From positions 248,001-312,000 of the forward strand of contig NZ_JAHCDA010000002.1 of the NCBI RefSeq assembly GCF_018413645.1: DNA of 64,000 bases, given 5' to 3'. This DNA comes from Roseococcus pinisoli. GTDB taxonomy: Bacteria; Pseudomonadota; Alphaproteobacteria; Acetobacterales; Acetobacteraceae. This document shows positions 57,793-64,000 of this stretch, one piece after another. The position numbers were made by a program, and so were the translations under genes. The notes under the pieces were generated by a model. That model had not been told where the DNA came from. It saw only the letters and a program-made list of their open reading frames with translations, and made no database searches. Position 1 is the stretch's first letter. Each line of letters begins with the position of its first letter.

Positions 57793-58782
57793 CTATCGGC
57801 GCCGCATGGTGAGCGGCGCGCATTCCTCCGGCCCGGAAACCCGGGCGGCGAAGGTGTCGCCGGAGACGGTGCCCGTCATCGACACCGGCTGGCCGCGCTG
57901 CGGCGTGGCAGTGGCGCCGTCCGAGGCGAGGCGGATGGAGCCGTTCTGCTGCCGCTCCCCGCGCAGGCGGTAACGGCTGCGCGGGTTCGCGGGCGCGCCG
58001 GGCGAAGGGGTGACGTCGAATTTCACCAGGAAGCGATTGCCCTCGTCGCGCACGGACATGCGGGCGTTGACGCTGGGGAAGCCCTTGCCGCACTGGATCT
58101 GACCGACCCAGATACCGCCGAAGCCCCCCGGCGCGCCGACGGCCGCCGTGCTGGCGGGTGCTGTGCCCGGGGAGGAGGGCAGGGCCATGGCGGTTTGGCG
58201 GACCGAAACGCCGTTCTGCTCGAACTGGTTCGGCTTCACCACGACCATCTGGTTGGGCGGGGCGGAGGTGAAGAGGCGAATAGCGCCGTCATTATAGCCG
58301 AGGCGGCTGAGATAGGCGCCGATCACCGCATTGCCCGCGCTGCTGACCATGCCCGGGCCGCCCTGCTGCGCCACATAGGCGGCGTGGAAGCCGATGGCGG
58401 CGCGCTGCCCGATATGCCGCTCGGTGCCGGCGAGCCAGATCAGCGAACAGGCGGAGAAGCAGCGGGCGCGGTCCGGCACATAGGTCTGGAGCCGGTTCTC
58501 CCGGATGAGACGGCCGATGCTCAGGGCCGGCACCAGGGAGCCGCCATCGCTGCTCAGCACCACGCGGGCCCCGCGATTGGCCGAGACGGCCGACCTGAAG
58601 GCGCTTTCCGTCTCGGGCGCGATGCGGCCGGAGACCACGATGCTGGCAACATTGCCCGCGCGCGCGACGTAGACCTGGGCCGGGGGCGTCTGGGCCTGGG
58701 TGGTCTGGGCCTGGGTACTCTGGGCAAGGGTCACGGTGGGCGCCAAGCTGGCCAGCAGGCCGCCCAGGACGAGGCGAGGCAT
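57793..58782 (-). CDS. Secreted ClpP/crotonase-fold protein (COG3904-like), copy 2 with extra C-terminal domain
   Basis: The 329-residue protein has a signal peptide (MPRLVLGGLLASLAPTVTLA), a Gln/Thr/Ala linker and the same ClpP-like core as copy 1: Ser110 in CFSACSLIWLAG and His133 in IGFHAAYV. After about residue 215 it has an added beta-rich domain (GGFGGIWVGQIQCGKGFPSV to the end). The ATG at 58782 is preferred to 58788 because GAGG is better spaced. Downstream copy 1 is probably co-transcribed. Substrate unknown. Confidence 0.75.
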   Translation of the reverse strand: MPRLVLGGLLASLAPTVTLAQSTQAQTTQAQTPPAQVYVARAGNVASIVVSGRIAPETESAFRSAVSANRGARVVLSSDGGSLVPALSIGRLIRENRLQTYVPDRARCFSACSLIWLAGTERHIGQRAAIGFHAAYVAQQGGPGMVSSAGNAVIGAYLSRLGYNDGAIRLFTSAPPNQMVVVKPNQFEQNGVSVRQTAMALPSSPGTAPASTAAVGAPGGFGGIWVGQIQCGKGFPSVNARMSVRDEGNRFLVKFDVTPSPGAPANPRSRYRLRGERQQNGSIRLASDGATATPQRGQPVSMTGTVSGDTFAARVSGPEECAPLTMRRR

Positions 58783-58845
58783 TTGCATGCCTCAAAAGGT
58801 ATGTCCTTGACGGCGGATGGAGCAAGGGGTGGGAAGGATTCGGCG

Positions 58846-59763
58846 ATGAAATGCGCGGTGATTGGGCTCGGCAGCATGGGCGGCGGGGCTGCGGCCAGCG
58901 CGCTGCGGGCGGGCCTCGACGTGACGGGCGTGGACCCGAGCGAGGCGGCGCGGGGAGCCTTCGGCAACCGGGCCGTGGCCCGCGGCGCCGACCTCGAGGA
59001 GGGTCAGGCGGCGGTGCTGGTGCTGACGGTGAATGCGGCGCAGGCGCGGGCGGCGCTGTTCGGCGAAAGCGGTGCTGCGCAGCGCCTCGCGCCGGGCGGC
59101 GTCGTGGTGTGCTCGGCGACCATGGCGCCGGCGGAGGCGCGGCTGCTGGCGGCGGAAGCGGCGGAGCGCGGGCTGCTCTACCTCGATGCCCCGGTCTCGG
59201 GCGGCGCCGTGGCGGCGCGCGAGGGGCGGATGACGGTGATGGCCAGCGGTTCCGACGCCGCCTTTGCCGCGGCCAGGCCTCTGCTCGATGCGGTGGCGGG
59301 AAAGGTGTGGAGCCTCGGCGCGGAACCGGGGCAGGGGGCGGCGATGAAGGTCGTGCACCAGCTCCTGGCCGGCGTGCACATCGCCGCGGCGGCGGAGGCC
59401 ATGGCGCTGGCCCTGCGCGCCGGGCTGGATCCGCACACGGTCTATGACGTGGTGAACGGGGCGGCGGGCGCTTCCTGGATGTTCAAGAACCGCATGGCGC
59501 ATGTGCTGGCCGGCGACGACACGCCGCTCTCGGCTGGGGACATCTTCGTGAAGGACCTTGGCCTGGTCGAGACGATGGCCCGCGAGGCGTCCCTGCCGGT
59601 GCCGCTGGCGGCGCAGGCGCTGCAGCTCTTCGTGGCGCAGCGGGCGATCGGGCAGGGCGGCCGCGACGACGCCTTCGTGCTGCGCGTCTGGCAGGCGATC
59701 GCCGGCTTCGCGCTGCCTGGCGAGGAAGGGGGCGCCGCGCCAAGGACCGATCCGCAGGCCTGA
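58846..59763 (+). CDS. Beta-hydroxyacid dehydrogenase (3-hydroxyisobutyrate/L-threonate dehydrogenase-like)
   Basis: The 305-residue protein starts MKCAVIGLGSMGGGAAASAL, an NAD(P)-binding Rossmann fold. The substrate loop DAPVSGGAVAAREGRM and the catalytic lysine region GQGAAMKVVHQLLAGVHIAAAAEA are typical of the family. It is closest in feel to LtnD-type enzymes that oxidise threonate. AAGGA lies 8 bp before the ATG at 58846; the open frame upstream is fortuitous. It diverges from the ClpP-fold genes across 63 bp. Confidence 0.93.
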   Translation: MKCAVIGLGSMGGGAAASALRAGLDVTGVDPSEAARGAFGNRAVARGADLEEGQAAVLVLTVNAAQARAALFGESGAAQRLAPGGVVVCSATMAPAEARLLAAEAAERGLLYLDAPVSGGAVAAREGRMTVMASGSDAAFAAARPLLDAVAGKVWSLGAEPGQGAAMKVVHQLLAGVHIAAAAEAMALALRAGLDPHTVYDVVNGAAGASWMFKNRMAHVLAGDDTPLSAGDIFVKDLGLVETMAREASLPVPLAAQALQLFVAQRAIGQGGRDDAFVLRVWQAIAGFALPGEEGGAAPRTDPQA

Positions 59764-59870
59764 GGCGAGCGGGCTGGGTGCGCGGGCAGGCATCCTGCTC
59801 GGCGCCTTGGCCCGTCGAGGGGGCGGCTCACAGGGCTGCGGGGAAGCGTTCCGGGCTCTCCCGGAGAAGA

Positions 59871-59885
59871 GAACAAAACATGAAA
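59871..59885. promoter_or_regulatory. LexA-like box A near the small membrane protein gene
   Basis: The 15-mer GAAC-AAAACAT-GAAA matches GAAC-N7-GAAC with one mismatch. Its reverse complement has the same TTTTG core as the perfect nrdA box. It lies 43 bp before the ATG at 59928. Confidence 0.5.
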
Positions 59886-59891
59886 AACCGC

Positions 59892-59920
59892 TTGTGGACG
59901 GCAGATGTTCGTGTTTTGAT
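59892..59920 (+). promoter_or_regulatory. Candidate sigma70-type promoter for a leaderless small gene
   Basis: A -35-like TTGTGG (59892-59897) is followed by a 17-bp spacer and a -10-like TTTGAT (59915-59920). Transcription would begin about 8 bp later, at or next to the ATG at 59928, giving a leaderless mRNA; no Shine-Dalgarno sequence precedes that ATG, which is consistent. Confidence 0.4.
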
Positions 59921-59921
59921 C
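59907..59921. promoter_or_regulatory. LexA-like box B over the -10 region
   Basis: GTTC-GTGTTTT-GATC matches GTTC-N7-GTTC with one mismatch and exactly overlaps the proposed -10 hexamer, the usual position for LexA repression. Confidence 0.5.
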
Positions 59922-59927
59922 TCTCCT

Positions 59928-60089
59928 ATGAGCACGACATTCTCCTATGATGACCTGCACATCCAGCCGAGGCCGCGGCTCACCCGCATGGCGGCACGGC
60001 GGCCGCTATCCCTGGTGATACAACTCCCTCTGGCGGCCGCTGCGGGCTTCATTCTCGCCTGGGCCTTGGCGCGCTTCCTCATCGGTTGA
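59928..60089 (+). CDS. Small single-pass membrane protein, probably SOS-regulated
   Basis: The 53-residue protein (MSTTFSYDDLHIQPRPRLTR at the start) has a polar, basic N-terminal half and one C-terminal transmembrane helix (LVIQLPLAAAAGFILAWALA). A longer start at 59880 (69 residues) exists, but it lies inside a LexA-like box. Small membrane proteins are common SOS products that inhibit cell division; that role here is inference from the boxes upstream and the size. No family is recognised. Confidence 0.55.
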   Translation: MSTTFSYDDLHIQPRPRLTRMAARRPLSLVIQLPLAAAAGFILAWALARFLIG

Positions 60090-60473
60090 TCCGCGCGAAG
60101 CGCGCAGGTGCTCGAGGAAGCGCGGGGGGCTTGCTGGGCGCACAGCTTTGTCAGCGCTGAAGCGCTTTGTGCACCGTGATGAGGCCGATCCCAGCCTTGT
60201 CGTGATAACGCGATCCGACGATACGCCTCGCTTGGCGGGGCTTTGCGCCCGGACCATCTAGGTCAGCGGCGGAGCGGCTCAATCCCGTCGCTGTGCTAAC
60301 AGGCTGATCTCGTTCCGTTTCCTCGACACATGCCTGATTTTATGGAAGTTGCGCGTCACGTCGGCAGCTCTGCGTGAGTGGTGCGGAGAGCGCCGGCACC
60401 ACACGCGGTACTTCTTCTGATGATTCGATCTTTCGGCGGGGCTGATCGGGACGCGAGGCGTCCCGCACCGCGT
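60090..60473. other. Gene-poor stretch with possible relics of coding sequence
   Basis: This 384-bp region lacks a convincing complete gene. On the minus strand, 60151-60243 reads as a plausible C-terminus ending GSRYHDKAGIGLITVHKAL, and 60263-60292 ends SDGIEPLRR before a stop. Both look like gene ends without bodies, so they may be remnants of deleted genes or an old insertion. A terminator-like hairpin lies at 60447-60465. I cannot identify the sources. Confidence 0.4.
60447..60465 (-). terminator. Hairpin after the 60474 gene
   Basis: An 8-bp perfect stem (CGGGACGC/GCGTCCCG) with a GAG loop lies 8 bp downstream of the stop codon of the minus-strand secreted protein. There is no U-run. 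Confidence 0.45.
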
Positions 60474-61214
60474 TCAGCGGCAGCCCAGCTCACCACCATG
60501 GCAGGCGAAGCGGCCGCTCGCCATCAGTGTCGATTCCTCGATGTCCTTGTCGACCAGGACGAAACCGACGCCCATGGCGGGGCCGGAGGGGTCGGCCAGG
60601 CCCGGAACCTCGTCGGCCTCGCTCTCCGAGGTCGCCATGACCTCCAGGAAGACGCCCTCGCGCGTGTCGGGGCGCCAGCGACGGCGCCAGACATTGCGCG
60701 GCATGCCGCGGATCTGTTCCGCCCAGCTCTCCGTCTGCAGGGGCGGGCCCAGGCCCAGCGCTACCGTGCGGAAGATCTCCGTCACGCTGCTCCGGCCGGG
60801 CAGCCGCTCGAAGGCTTCGATACGGCTCACCCGCCCGCCGCGCATCGGGTCGCTGGTGAAGACCACGCGAATCGCGCTGCAGACCATGGAAGCCGCGCGG
60901 GGCAGGCAATCATCATCCTCGGGCACGGCGATGACCACGCGGCTCATCCCATTGGGCAGCGGCTGCGCGGCTTCAACGTGAAGGCCGCCGGCAGAGATCA
61001 GCACCGCCATCGCATCAGGTTCCGGGCCATCGAGTTCCAGGCGCCGCGCGATCTCGAAGAGACGCAGCGAGGGCAGGCCCGACACCGCGGAACTGCCCGT
61101 GACCGCCGGGCTCGTGGCCGTCTGGGCGGTAGCCAGGGCGGGCAGAAGGCCCAGCGCACCCATGACGGTGAATTCCGCCAGCCGAAGCGTTCTGGAAAGC
61201 GTTCTCATGCTCAT
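60474..61214 (-). CDS. Secreted protein of unknown function
   Basis: The 246-residue protein has a signal peptide (MSMRTLSRTLRLAEFTVMGALGLLPALATAQ) and a mature domain with four cysteines; CLPRAASMVC and ACHGGELGC each hold a pair. Acidic stretches (VPEDDDC, SESEADEVPG) suggest metal binding or surface exposure. No catalytic motif seen. It diverges from the GH8 gene across 83 bp and might act with it outside the cytoplasm, but this is only positional. Confidence 0.6.
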   Translation of the reverse strand: MSMRTLSRTLRLAEFTVMGALGLLPALATAQTATSPAVTGSSAVSGLPSLRLFEIARRLELDGPEPDAMAVLISAGGLHVEAAQPLPNGMSRVVIAVPEDDDCLPRAASMVCSAIRVVFTSDPMRGGRVSRIEAFERLPGRSSVTEIFRTVALGLGPPLQTESWAEQIRGMPRNVWRRRWRPDTREGVFLEVMATSESEADEVPGLADPSGPAMGVGFVLVDKDIEESTLMASGRFACHGGELGCR

Positions 61215-61297
61215 CCTCTGAGACTAGGGGAAAGCCGCGGCGATTTCACGGCAGGGGCCGCTTCTGGCTCCCATGCGCCGATATACGGGCTCGCCTG

Positions 61298-62359
61298 ATG
61301 CGTCATCTGCGGCGCCGGAGCGTGGTGGGCGGCGGCCTGGGGGCTGTGGCCGGGCTTTCGGCGGCTTCCCTGAATGCGGCCATCGAGCAGGATTGGGCCG
61401 CCTTCGAGCGCCGCTTCGTACTGCCCGAGGGACGCGTGGTGGACACCGGCAACCGCAATGTCTCCCATTCGGAAGGCCAGGGCTACGGCCTCTACGCCGC
61501 TGCCCGGGCGAATGACCGGAACAGCTTCGAGCGGATCCTCACCTGGACGCTCTCGAATCTTCGCCGGTCGCGGGACGCCCTCTTCGCCTGGCGCTGGCAG
61601 CCGGACACCACGCCGCATGTCACCGACCTCAACAACGCGACCGATGGCGATCTCTTCATCGCCTGGGCCCTGCTGACGGCGGCGGAGCGCTGGAACAGCT
61701 CGACCTATCGCGACATGGGCCGCGCGGTGGCGCGCGACGTGCTGCGGCTCTGCGTGGAGCAGGTCGGGCCGCGGCGAATCCTGCTGCCTGGGGTCTATGG
61801 CTTCAAGAGCCAGCGGCGGGTGGTGGTGAACCCCTCCTACTACTCCTTCCGCGCCCTGCAGGACCTCGCGCGTCATATGCCGGACCCTGCCTGGGCGCAG
61901 CTCGAACTGGATGGGCTGGAGCTCCTGCGGGACAGCCGGTTCGGCATGTGGCAGCTGCCGCCGGACTGGCTGGAACTGCCGCGCGCTGGCGGCCGGCCGC
62001 TCATGGCCGACGGTTGGCCGAAGCGGTTCTCCTACGATGCCATCCGCATCCCGCTGCATCTCTGCTGGGGTGGCCACAGGCAGGAGGCCACGCTCGCCGC
62101 CTCGGCCGATTTCTGGTTCAGCCGTCGCCATCGCGAGATCCCGGCCTGGACGGATCTGATGACCAACGTCGTGGCCCCCTATCCGGCCCCGCCTGGCACG
62201 CGCGCGATCGCGCGGCTGGTGGCGGCGGCGCTCGCGGGCCGGGGGGATATCGCCCTCCTCCCTTCGGTCGCCAGCGCGCCCGATTACTATTCCGCCGCCC
62301 TGGTCAGCCAGGCGCGCCTGGCCTGGCAGGATGTCGAGCTGGGAGGCGAGGGGCCCTAA
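61298..62359 (+). CDS. Glycoside hydrolase family 8 protein (endoglucanase/cellulase-like)
   Basis: The 353-residue protein has a twin-arginine-like leader (RRRSVVGGGLGAVAGLSAA) and a GH8 (alpha/alpha)6 barrel. The general acid is Glu59 in HSEGQGYGLYAA, and NNATDGDLFIAWALL carries Asp116 of the active site. GH8 enzymes cut beta-1,4-glucans such as cellulose or chitosan; in cellulose-making bacteria one copy (BcsZ) trims cellulose during export. No bcs genes are in the window, so this copy is isolated here. It converges with the xth gene. Confidence 0.92.
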   Translation: MRHLRRRSVVGGGLGAVAGLSAASLNAAIEQDWAAFERRFVLPEGRVVDTGNRNVSHSEGQGYGLYAAARANDRNSFERILTWTLSNLRRSRDALFAWRWQPDTTPHVTDLNNATDGDLFIAWALLTAAERWNSSTYRDMGRAVARDVLRLCVEQVGPRRILLPGVYGFKSQRRVVVNPSYYSFRALQDLARHMPDPAWAQLELDGLELLRDSRFGMWQLPPDWLELPRAGGRPLMADGWPKRFSYDAIRIPLHLCWGGHRQEATLAASADFWFSRRHREIPAWTDLMTNVVAPYPAPPGTRAIARLVAAALAGRGDIALLPSVASAPDYYSAALVSQARLAWQDVELGGEGP

Positions 62360-62376
62360 AGTTCCCCCGCCGGCAC

Positions 62377-63141
62377 TCAGTCGGCCAGCTCGATCCAGAC
62401 GGGCGCGTGGTCGGAAGGGCTCTCCTCCGATCGCGCCGCCAGGTCCACGCCAGAGGTCACGAGCCGTTCCGCGAGCTCCGCCGAAAGCAGCGCATGGTCG
62501 ATGCGCAGGCCGCGATTCTGCTCGAAGGCAGCGCCGTAGTCCCAATAGGTGAAAGGTGCGTCCTTGGGATGCAGCGCGTGCAGCGCGTCCGTCAGGCCGA
62601 GATGGGTGAGGGCCCGCCAGCGCGCGCGCGATTCCGGGTGGACCAGCGCGTCGGTCGGCGGCAGCGCGCCGGGCGCGAGATCGTGATCGGTGGGACAGAC
62701 ATTGTAGTCGCCGAGGATCGCCAACGGCTCGAAGGCGTCCAGATGCTCGCTGGCCCAGCCGCGCAGCCGGTCCATCCAGCGCCATTTATAGGCCATGCCC
62801 TCGGCGCCGCCGCTATTGCCGTTGGGCAGGTAGATGCCGGCAGCGACCATGCCCTCCTTCCGGACGGCGACGAAGCGAGCATGCGTGTCCTCGTCCTCGC
62901 CGGGAAGCGCCTCGGCGAGCAACTCGAAGGGCCCGCGCGAGACAACGGCCACGCCGTTGCGCCCGCCATGCTGGCCGATGGCCTTGTAGCTGTATCCCTC
63001 GACCTCGAGTGCCGGGAATTCCTCGTCCTTGCATTTCGTCTCCTGCAGGAAGACGAGGTCCGGTTCGTGCCGCTCGAGGAAGCGGCGCAGATGCGGCATC
63101 CGGCGGCGGATGGAATTCACGTTGAAGGTGGCGAGGCGCAT
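62377..63141 (-). CDS. xth: Exodeoxyribonuclease III / AP endonuclease
   Basis: The 254-residue enzyme of the ExoIII family begins MRLATFNVNSIRRRMPHLRRFLE and has the metal-binding LQETKCKDEEFP, the catalytic ILGDYNVCPTDHDLA and the terminal ESPSDHAPVWIELAD motifs. It cuts DNA at abasic sites and removes 3' blocks in base-excision repair. It could process abasic sites made by a glycosylase such as the UdgX-like protein upstream, but the genes are 7 kb apart. It precedes the Fe-S carrier gene region on the same strand only by chance. Confidence 0.95.
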   Translation of the reverse strand: MRLATFNVNSIRRRMPHLRRFLERHEPDLVFLQETKCKDEEFPALEVEGYSYKAIGQHGGRNGVAVVSRGPFELLAEALPGEDEDTHARFVAVRKEGMVAAGIYLPNGNSGGAEGMAYKWRWMDRLRGWASEHLDAFEPLAILGDYNVCPTDHDLAPGALPPTDALVHPESRARWRALTHLGLTDALHALHPKDAPFTYWDYGAAFEQNRGLRIDHALLSAELAERLVTSGVDLAARSEESPSDHAPVWIELAD

Positions 63142-63189
63142 GGCCCCTTGTGGCGTCCGGTCAGGCCGAGGGCAAGCGCGCCCTCGGGG

Positions 63190-63540
63190 TCAGACCGCGA
63201 AGCTGACGCCGCAGCCGCAGCCGCTCGTCGCCTGCGGGTTGCGGACGACGAAATGCGAGCCGATCAGCGCCTCGTGCCAGTCGAGCTCCGAACCGGCGAG
63301 GAAATCGAGCGAGACGGCGTCCACGAATACGTTCGTGCCCTCGACCGTGACCACGAGGTCGTCCTCGGCGGCGCTGTCCGCCAGGTCGAAGCCATATTGC
63401 AGGCCCGAGCATCCGCCCGCCGAGACGCTGACCCGGAGGCCTGCCTCCGGCCGGCCCTGGCGGTCGGCTATGGCGGCGATCTCCTCGGCTGCGCGGGGCG
63501 TGACGTGGAAGGCGCGAGTCTGCTGGGTGCCGTCGGGCAT
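63190..63540 (-). CDS. erpA: A-type iron-sulfur cluster carrier (ErpA/IscA/HesB-like)
   Basis: The 116-residue protein carries the three conserved cysteines of A-type carriers: one in GGCSGLQYGF and two in SGCGCGVSF near the C-terminus. It delivers Fe-S clusters to apo-enzymes. The ATG at 63540 (MPDGTQQTRAFHVTPRAAEE) has AAGGAG upstream; an upstream in-frame start at 63561 is less likely. It diverges from dgt across 78 bp. erpA versus iscA cannot be separated firmly by eye. Confidence 0.9.
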   Translation of the reverse strand: MPDGTQQTRAFHVTPRAAEEIAAIADRQGRPEAGLRVSVSAGGCSGLQYGFDLADSAAEDDLVVTVEGTNVFVDAVSLDFLAGSELDWHEALIGSHFVVRNPQATSGCGCGVSFAV

Positions 63541-63618
63541 GGGGGTCTCCTTACCTCGCAATGTAGGGCCGCCCTTTCAGGATTTCCACCGGCGCCCGCG
63601 CCTGATACCCCGTGAGGC

Positions 63619-64000
63619 ATGCCATCGACTCCCGAGCGCCCGCAGTCCCGCCCCCTGGCCCCCTGGGCCGTGAGCACCACCCGGGGCCGTCTGTATCCCG
63701 AGCCGGAGGATCCCACGCGCAGCCCCTGGCAGCGCGACCGGGACCGGATCATCCATTCCCGGGCCTTCCGCCGCCTGCAGTACAAGACGCAGGTCTTCGT
63801 CTTCCATGAGGGCGACCATTTCCGCACCCGGCTGACCCACAGCATCGAGGTGGCCCAGATCGCCCGCAGCCTGGCGCGCCGGATGATGCTGGACGAGGAC
63901 CTGGCCGAGGCCCTGGCCCTGGCGCATGACGTGGGCCACCCGCCCTTCGGCCATGCCGGCGAGGAGGCGCTCGACACCGCCATGCGCCCCAAGGGCCGCT
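63619..64000 (+). CDS. dgt: Deoxyguanosinetriphosphate triphosphohydrolase, truncated by window end
   Basis: The first 127 codons of a dGTPase-like HD-domain protein are visible. They include [15 protein letters not shown], the HD metal motif [17 protein letters not shown] and [16 protein letters not shown]. These enzymes remove triphosphate from dGTP or other dNTPs and, with RNR, set dNTP pools. The start at 63619 gives the usual short N-terminal extension ([19 protein letters not shown]) before the RGRLYPE segment. The gene runs off the end of the window. Confidence 0.94.
   Translation, partial: MPSTPERPQSRPLAPWAVSTTRGRLYPEPEDPTRSPWQRDRDRIIHSRAFRRLQYKTQVFVFHEGDHFRTRLTHSIEVAQIARSLARRMMLDEDLAEALALAHDVGHPPFGHAGEEALDTAMRPKGR

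Noticed and set aside
1-64000. tRNA, rRNA, prophage or intact transposase genes
   Set aside because: No cloverleaf-like sequence, rRNA segment, phage gene cluster or transposase motif was found by eye; XerD is the housekeeping recombinase.

Overview
The window is a compact, GC-rich (about 70 %) bacterial chromosome segment with short intergenic gaps, many 1-8 bp gene overlaps and GTG/TTG starts. Gene content points to an alphaproteobacterium of the Acetobacteraceae, Roseomonas-like: repeated Bug (TctC-like) periplasmic receptors, an AroK-AroB fusion, GTTC-N7-GTTC LexA-type boxes and a class Ia NrdAB pair. The genus is an inference from gene content. I saw no rRNA, tRNA, CRISPR array, intact insertion sequence or prophage; the segment looks like ordinary core plus accessory chromosome.

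Layout. 0-4.4 kb: queuosine genes (queA-tgt and the first codons of a third gene, minus strand), a globin, a small secreted protein, an Asp/Glu-racemase-like protein and a Bcp peroxiredoxin. 4.4-10.8 kb: a minus-strand catabolic operon (enoyl-CoA hydratase, ADP-forming acyl-CoA synthetase, acyl-CoA dehydrogenase, Bug receptor) below a LysR gene. 10.9-14.9 kb: SCO protein and ribonucleotide reductase nrdA/nrdB, with tandem NrdR boxes and a perfect LexA box upstream. 15-18.9 kb: DsbA-like protein, TauE/SafE exporter, ThDP enzyme and GntR regulator. 19-25.2 kb: MFS/TetR pair with two palindromic operators, a PadR/siderophore-interacting-protein operon (YqjI/YqjH-like), GNAT, quinone oxidoreductase and a secreted SGNH protein with a basic tail. 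25.3-32.9 kb: three Bug receptors, an MHS-type MFS permease, a LysR/hydroxyacid oxidase pair and a tandem pair of small secreted proteins. 33-37 kb: cysteine metabolism (cysK, cysE, a two-cysteine racemase and a D-cysteine desulfhydrase-like enzyme). 37-42.5 kb: CurA-like reductase and aroKB, divergent from a small membrane protein and xerD; DUF4239-like protein; XRE regulator. 42.6-49.2 kb: M20 amidohydrolase with cysteine dioxygenase, CHAP protein, RidA, and a four-gene operon ending in MFS and Gfo/Idh genes. 49.2-54.4 kb: SulP transporter, class A beta-lactamase, amidase with FAD monooxygenase. 54.4-57.1 kb: a DNA-repair pair (radical SAM plus DUF4130-UdgX). 57.1-64 kb: two ClpP-fold secreted paralogues, a beta-hydroxyacid dehydrogenase, a small membrane protein under LexA-like boxes, GH8 hydrolase, exonuclease III, A-type Fe-S carrier and a truncated dGTPase.

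Two themes recur. DNA metabolism and SOS: nrdAB, the radical SAM/UdgX pair and a 53-residue membrane protein each carry a perfect or one-mismatch GTTC-N7-GTTC box, suggesting a small LexA regulon. Sulfur: TauE/SafE exporter, cysK-cysE, D-cysteine desulfhydrase, cysteine dioxygenase and SulP are spread over the window. The items most worth follow-up are the SOS-boxed radical SAM/UdgX module, the LexA-like box laid over the -10 of a possibly leaderless small-protein gene, the shared Arg/Gln/Thr/Ala tails on two secreted proteins, and the metal-type PadR operon with paired palindromes.
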